This document shows positions 41,402 through 44,271 of a stretch of DNA of 44,271 bases, piece after piece. This stretch comes from Burkholderiaceae bacterium. Lineage in GTDB: Bacteria; Pseudomonadota; Gammaproteobacteria; Burkholderiales; Burkholderiaceae_C. The first letter of the stretch is position 1. Each line of letters begins with the position of its first letter. Below the pieces are notes generated by a model. It saw only the letters and a list, made by a program, of their open reading frames with translations. It ran no database searches and had not been told where the DNA came from. The position numbers and the translations under genes are program-made. The stretch lies in contig JAEUOY010000170.1 of the NCBI GenBank assembly GCA_016790515.1, positions 1 to 44,271 of the forward strand, given 5' to 3'.

Positions 41402-43018
41402 TTAGCGGGCCGCCCCGTCGGGGCCGGTGCTCCGGCGCTGCCAGGCCAGGCCGACCGCCGCCAGCGCCCACAGCGGCCACAGCCCGGCCGCCGCGGCCCA
41501 GCGGGCAAACGGCGTCAGGCCCTCGCGGCCCTGTACGCGCGCCTCGAGCACGCCGCGGGTGAAGGCCGGCAGCTGCGCCGTCACGACACCGCGGTGGTCG
41601 ATCACCGCGGTGGCGCCGGTGTTGGTGGCGCGCAGCATCGGCCGCTGCAGCTCCAGCGCGCGCAGCCGCGACACCAGCAGGTGCTGCGGCACCGCGATCG
41701 TGTTGCCGAACCAGCCGATGTTGCCGATGTTGACCAGCACCGTCGGCGCTGCGGCCTCGTCGCCGAATCGGCGCGCCAGTTCCTCGCCGAACAGGTCCTC
41801 GTAGCAGATGTTCGGCGCCAGCCGCTCGCGGCCGACCGCGAACGACGGCGGGTTCGGTGGCCCGCGGTCGAAATCGCCGAGCGGGATGTGCATCAGCTCG
41901 GTGAACCAGCGGAAGCCGGTCGGGATGAACTCGCCGAACGGCACCAGGTGGGTCTTGTCGTAGCGGTAGCCGGCCTCGGGGCGGTCGTGCGGCGTGCCGG
42001 CGGTGGCCGGCGACAGGCCGACGACCGAATTGGTGTAGCCCGACGCAAAGCTGCCCAGCGGCACGCCGACCAGCGCCACCGGTCCGCCGGGGGCGCCGAA
42101 ATGGCGCTGCAGCGCCGCCCAGTAGCCGGGCGCGAACTCGGCCAGCTGGTCGGGCAGCAGCGGCACCGCGGTCTCGGGGGCGACCACTAGGTCGGCGCGT
42201 GTTCCGGTCAGCGCCTGCGCCACCCAGGCCAGCGCAGCCGGCATGTGCTCGACGGCGAACTTCTCGTCCTGTGCCACGTTGGTCTGCAGCAGCGCAACCT
42301 TCAGCAGGCTGGCGGGTCGGGTGAACTCCGGCGCGCCGCGCAGCAGGCCCCAGCCCGCCGGCAGCGCGAGCAGGCCCAGCGCCAGCGCCAGCGGCACGAC
42401 GGCCGGCAGGACCGCGCCACGGCGCGCGCCGTCGGGCGAGCCGCCCAGCGCGAAGCCGGCGGCCGCGCCCGCCCAGGCCACCAGCGCGCCCAGGCCGTAG
42501 ACGCCGACCCAGGGCGCCAGTACCGCCAGCGGCCCGTCGACCTGGCTGTAGCCGGTGGCGGCCCAGGGAAAGCCGGTGAAGATCACCGCCCGCGCCAGCT
42601 CGGCGGCCAGCCAGCCGGCGGCAAAGCGGCTGGCGTCGGCCAGCGGCCGGCCGCAGCGCCGGTGCGCCACCCAGGCCATCGCCGCAGCCAGGTACAGCGA
42701 CAGCGCGGCGCACAGCAACAGCACCGCGGCAGCGGCCAGCGGCGCGGGCAGGCCGCCGTAGCGGTGCATGCTGATATAGAGCCACCAGGTCGACGCCAGC
42801 AGCCAGCCGCTGCCGAAGGCCCAGCCCAGCGCCGCGGCCCGGCGCGGCGTGGCGCGGCCGACGCCGGCGGCCAGCAGTGCAATGGCCAGCAGCGGCAGCG
42901 GCCAGGCGGCGGGCTCGACCATCGCCCAGGACTGCGCCGCCCCGGCGCCGCCGACGGCCGCCAGCCACGGCAGGTTCGGCCGGGCGGCGGCCGCAGCTGG
43001 CCGGGCGCCGGCGGCCAC
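41402..43018 (-). CDS. lnt: Apolipoprotein N-acyltransferase Lnt
   Basis: This inner-membrane enzyme of 538 residues adds the third acyl chain to lipoproteins. Several N-terminal transmembrane helices precede the nitrilase domain with the triad Glu282 (VAPETAVPL), Lys355 (YDKTHLVPFGEF) and Cys405 (NICYEDLFGEE). A closing helix follows at the C-terminus. It starts with GTG only three bases after the corC stop. It would mature, among others, the lipoprotein amylase and pullulanase of the starch locus. Confidence 0.96.
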   Translation of the reverse strand: MAAGARPAAAAARPNLPWLAAVGGAGAAQSWAMVEPAAWPLPLLAIALLAAGVGRATPRRAAALGWAFGSGWLLASTWWLYISMHRYGGLPAPLAAAAVLLLCAALSLYLAAAMAWVAHRRCGRPLADASRFAAGWLAAELARAVIFTGFPWAATGYSQVDGPLAVLAPWVGVYGLGALVAWAGAAAGFALGGSPDGARRGAVLPAVVPLALALGLLALPAGWGLLRGAPEFTRPASLLKVALLQTNVAQDEKFAVEHMPAALAWVAQALTGTRADLVVAPETAVPLLPDQLAEFAPGYWAALQRHFGAPGGPVALVGVPLGSFASGYTNSVVGLSPATAGTPHDRPEAGYRYDKTHLVPFGEFIPTGFRWFTELMHIPLGDFDRGPPNPPSFAVGRERLAPNICYEDLFGEELARRFGDEAAAPTVLVNIGNIGWFGNTIAVPQHLLVSRLRALELQRPMLRATNTGATAVIDHRGVVTAQLPAFTRGVLEARVQGREGLTPFARWAAAAGLWPLWALAAVGLAWQRRSTGPDGAAR

Positions 43019-43021
43019 CGG

Positions 43022-43927
43022 CTAGGCGCGCGCGCCGGGCGCGGCGGCGTCCTGGCGCGCCACGCGGAACCAGCGCACCGCGCCGCCGCGGGTCAGCATC
43101 ACCTGGAAGCGCAGGCCGTCGGCCTCGGCGGTCTCGCCGCGGCGCGGTACGTGGCCCAGCTGGTGGGCGATCAGCCCGCCGATCGTGTCGAACTCGTCAA
43201 CCGGCAGCGTGGTGCCCAGGATCTGGTTGACCGCGCCGATCCCGGTGTCGCCGGCGACCCGGTGGCTGCCGTCGGCCAGCGTGTAGATGCCGTTCTCGGC
43301 CGCCGTGGCGTCGGAGTCGAACTCGTCCTCGATCTCGCCGACGATCTCCTCGAGCACGTCCTCGATCGTGATCAGCCCGGCGGTGTTGCCGAATTCGTCG
43401 ATCACCATTGCCAGGTGGTTGCGGTTGGAGCGGAAGTCGCGCAGCAATTCGTTGAGGTTCTTGCTCTCGGGAACGAACACCGCCGGGCGCAGCAGCGTGC
43501 GCAGGTTCAGGTCGGGCGAGCGCTGCAGCTTCAGCAGGTCCTTGGCCATCAGGATGCCGATCACGTTGTCGCGCCGGCCCTCGTAGACCGGGAAGCGCGA
43601 GTGGCCGGTCGCGATCACCGCGTGCAGCAGGGTGTCGTAGGGCGCGTCGATGTCCAGCAGGTCCATGCGCGGGGCGGCGACCATCACGTCGCCGGCGGAC
43701 AGATCGGCCATGCGCAGCACGCCTTCGAGCATGACCCGGCTCTCGGGGGCGATCAGTTCGCGCTGCTCGGCGTCGGCCAGGGTCGCGATCAGTTCATCGG
43801 TGGAATCGGGGCCTGGCGAGATGAACTCGACGACACGTTCGAACAGGGTTCGCCGGTCGGCGCTCGGCTTGTCCGCGCCGCGCGCAACGTGCGAGCGCGC
43901 GGGCCGTCCAGAATGGGGTTCTGACAC
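43022..43927 (-). CDS. corC: CorC/HlyC-type protein (Mg/Co efflux associated)
   Basis: The roughly 301-residue protein has a CBS-domain pair (about 60-185; MVAAPRMDLLDIDAPYDTLLHAVIATGHSRFPVYEG, then VFVPESKNLNELLRDFRSNRNHLAMVIDEFGNTAGLITIEDVLEEIVGEIEDE) and a C-terminal CorC/HlyC transporter-associated domain. It has no membrane domain, as usual for the soluble CorC form. The GTG at 43927 gives the usual N-terminus (RRTLFERVVEFISPGP). Longer open frame upstream looks non-coding. It is the first gene of the housekeeping operon. Confidence 0.92.
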   Translation of the reverse strand: MSEPHSGRPARSHVARGADKPSADRRTLFERVVEFISPGPDSTDELIATLADAEQRELIAPESRVMLEGVLRMADLSAGDVMVAAPRMDLLDIDAPYDTLLHAVIATGHSRFPVYEGRRDNVIGILMAKDLLKLQRSPDLNLRTLLRPAVFVPESKNLNELLRDFRSNRNHLAMVIDEFGNTAGLITIEDVLEEIVGEIEDEFDSDATAAENGIYTLADGSHRVAGDTGIGAVNQILGTTLPVDEFDTIGGLIAHQLGHVPRRGETAEADGLRFQVMLTRGGAVRWFRVARQDAAAPGARA

Positions 43928-44080
43928 AGCGGTGTCGAAAGTGGCGACAGGCCGGAGAATACCGCAGCGCCGGGGCCGCCTGGCCGCCCGCACGGCCCGC
44001 ACGGCCGGTGACGATCCGCAGTAGAGTTCGCTCCCTCGGCGGCGGCCGACGCCGTCGCCCCATCCCTCGAGAACCTCGCC

Positions 44081-44271
44081 ATGGCCACTGGACTGATCCC
44101 CGCCACCATCCTCACCGGCTTCCTCGGCTCGGGCAAGACCACGCTGCTCAAGCGCGTGCTCTCCGAGACCCATGGCCAGTAGATCGCCGTCAGCGAGAAC
44201 GAGTGCGGCGAGGAGAACAGCGACACCGACATCCGGGACGCCGACTCGCAGGAGCAGATCATCCCGATGAG
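44081..44271 (+). pseudogene. CobW/COG0523 GTPase, 5' part with early stop (broken)
   Basis: The ATG at 44081 opens a typical CobW N-terminus: IPATILTGFLGSGKTTLLKRVL with intact Walker A GSGKTT, followed by SETHGQ. The next codon is TAG (44180-44182), where family members usually have Lys (HGQKIAVIENEFGE). After the stop the frame continues as IAVSENECGEENSDTDI, with Ser for Ile, Cys for Phe and Ser for Ile at positions usually conserved. So it has a nonsense change plus several missense changes, mostly T-to-G or A-to-C in appearance. This indicates decay, or poor sequence quality if a contig end is near. The rest lies outside the window. CobW-family proteins are metal chaperone GTPases. Confidence 0.8.

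Noticed and set aside
44081-44271. Stop-codon readthrough or selenocysteine-type recoding of the CobW gene
   Set aside because: The stop is TAG, no structure typical of recoding is seen, and several conserved residues after it are also changed, which fits decay or sequencing error better.

Overview
The window is high-GC DNA with gene content and order typical of a Burkholderiales betaproteobacterium, probably of the Rubrivivax/Leptothrix/Roseateles kind. This placement is an inference from the glucokinase-HexR fusion gene, the corC-lnt-glyQ-glyS-gmhB-plsC order and the liuR-ivd-aceK neighbourhood. There is no rRNA, tRNA, phage, insertion sequence or CRISPR that I can see.

Bases 1-4310 hold a cut-off TonB-like membrane protein, a short-chain dehydrogenase, a nitronate monooxygenase-type flavoprotein and an LhgO-like FAD oxidoreductase. 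Bases 4462-23564 form a starch/maltodextrin locus. It has a glucokinase-HexR (RpiR) fusion divergent from a stand-alone glucokinase followed by the maltoporin LamB. A six-gene leftward operon follows: malK-malE-malF-malG, a MalS-like periplasmic amylase and a small secreted CBM41-like protein. A divergent SHOCT-domain exported protein, a lipoprotein GH13 amylase and a large lipoprotein pullulanase complete it. Together they would debranch and cut starch at the cell surface or in the periplasm, import maltodextrins and phosphorylate glucose. MalT, MalQ, MalP and a cytoplasmic alpha-glucosidase are not in the window. A palindrome of the form GTAG-N5-CTAC recurs in the three divergent control regions of this locus and looks like a HexR operator, so the fused glucokinase-regulator is the best candidate for local control.

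Bases 23650-28529 are a mixed block: LysE-type exporter, WrbA-like flavoprotein, amidohydrolase, methyltransferase and a CbiM-like membrane protein. Bases 28543-35689 are a leftward leucine/short acyl-CoA catabolic cluster: liuR, isovaleryl-CoA dehydrogenase, beta-carbonic anhydrase, aceK, thiolase, a MaoC-like protein and an acyl-CoA dehydrogenase. Two LiuR-type palindromes lie next to likely -10 boxes.

Bases 35939-43927 are a leftward housekeeping operon for the envelope and translation: corC, lnt, glyQ, glyS, gmhB, plsC and a YgjP-type metallopeptidase. The right edge carries the 5' part of a CobW-family GTPase gene that is broken by an early stop codon and several changes at normally conserved positions.

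The points most worth following are the HexR-like regulon with a degenerate glucokinase domain in its regulator, the free-standing starch-binding module protein, GmhB and MaoC-like proteins lacking an expected catalytic aspartate, and the decayed CobW gene.
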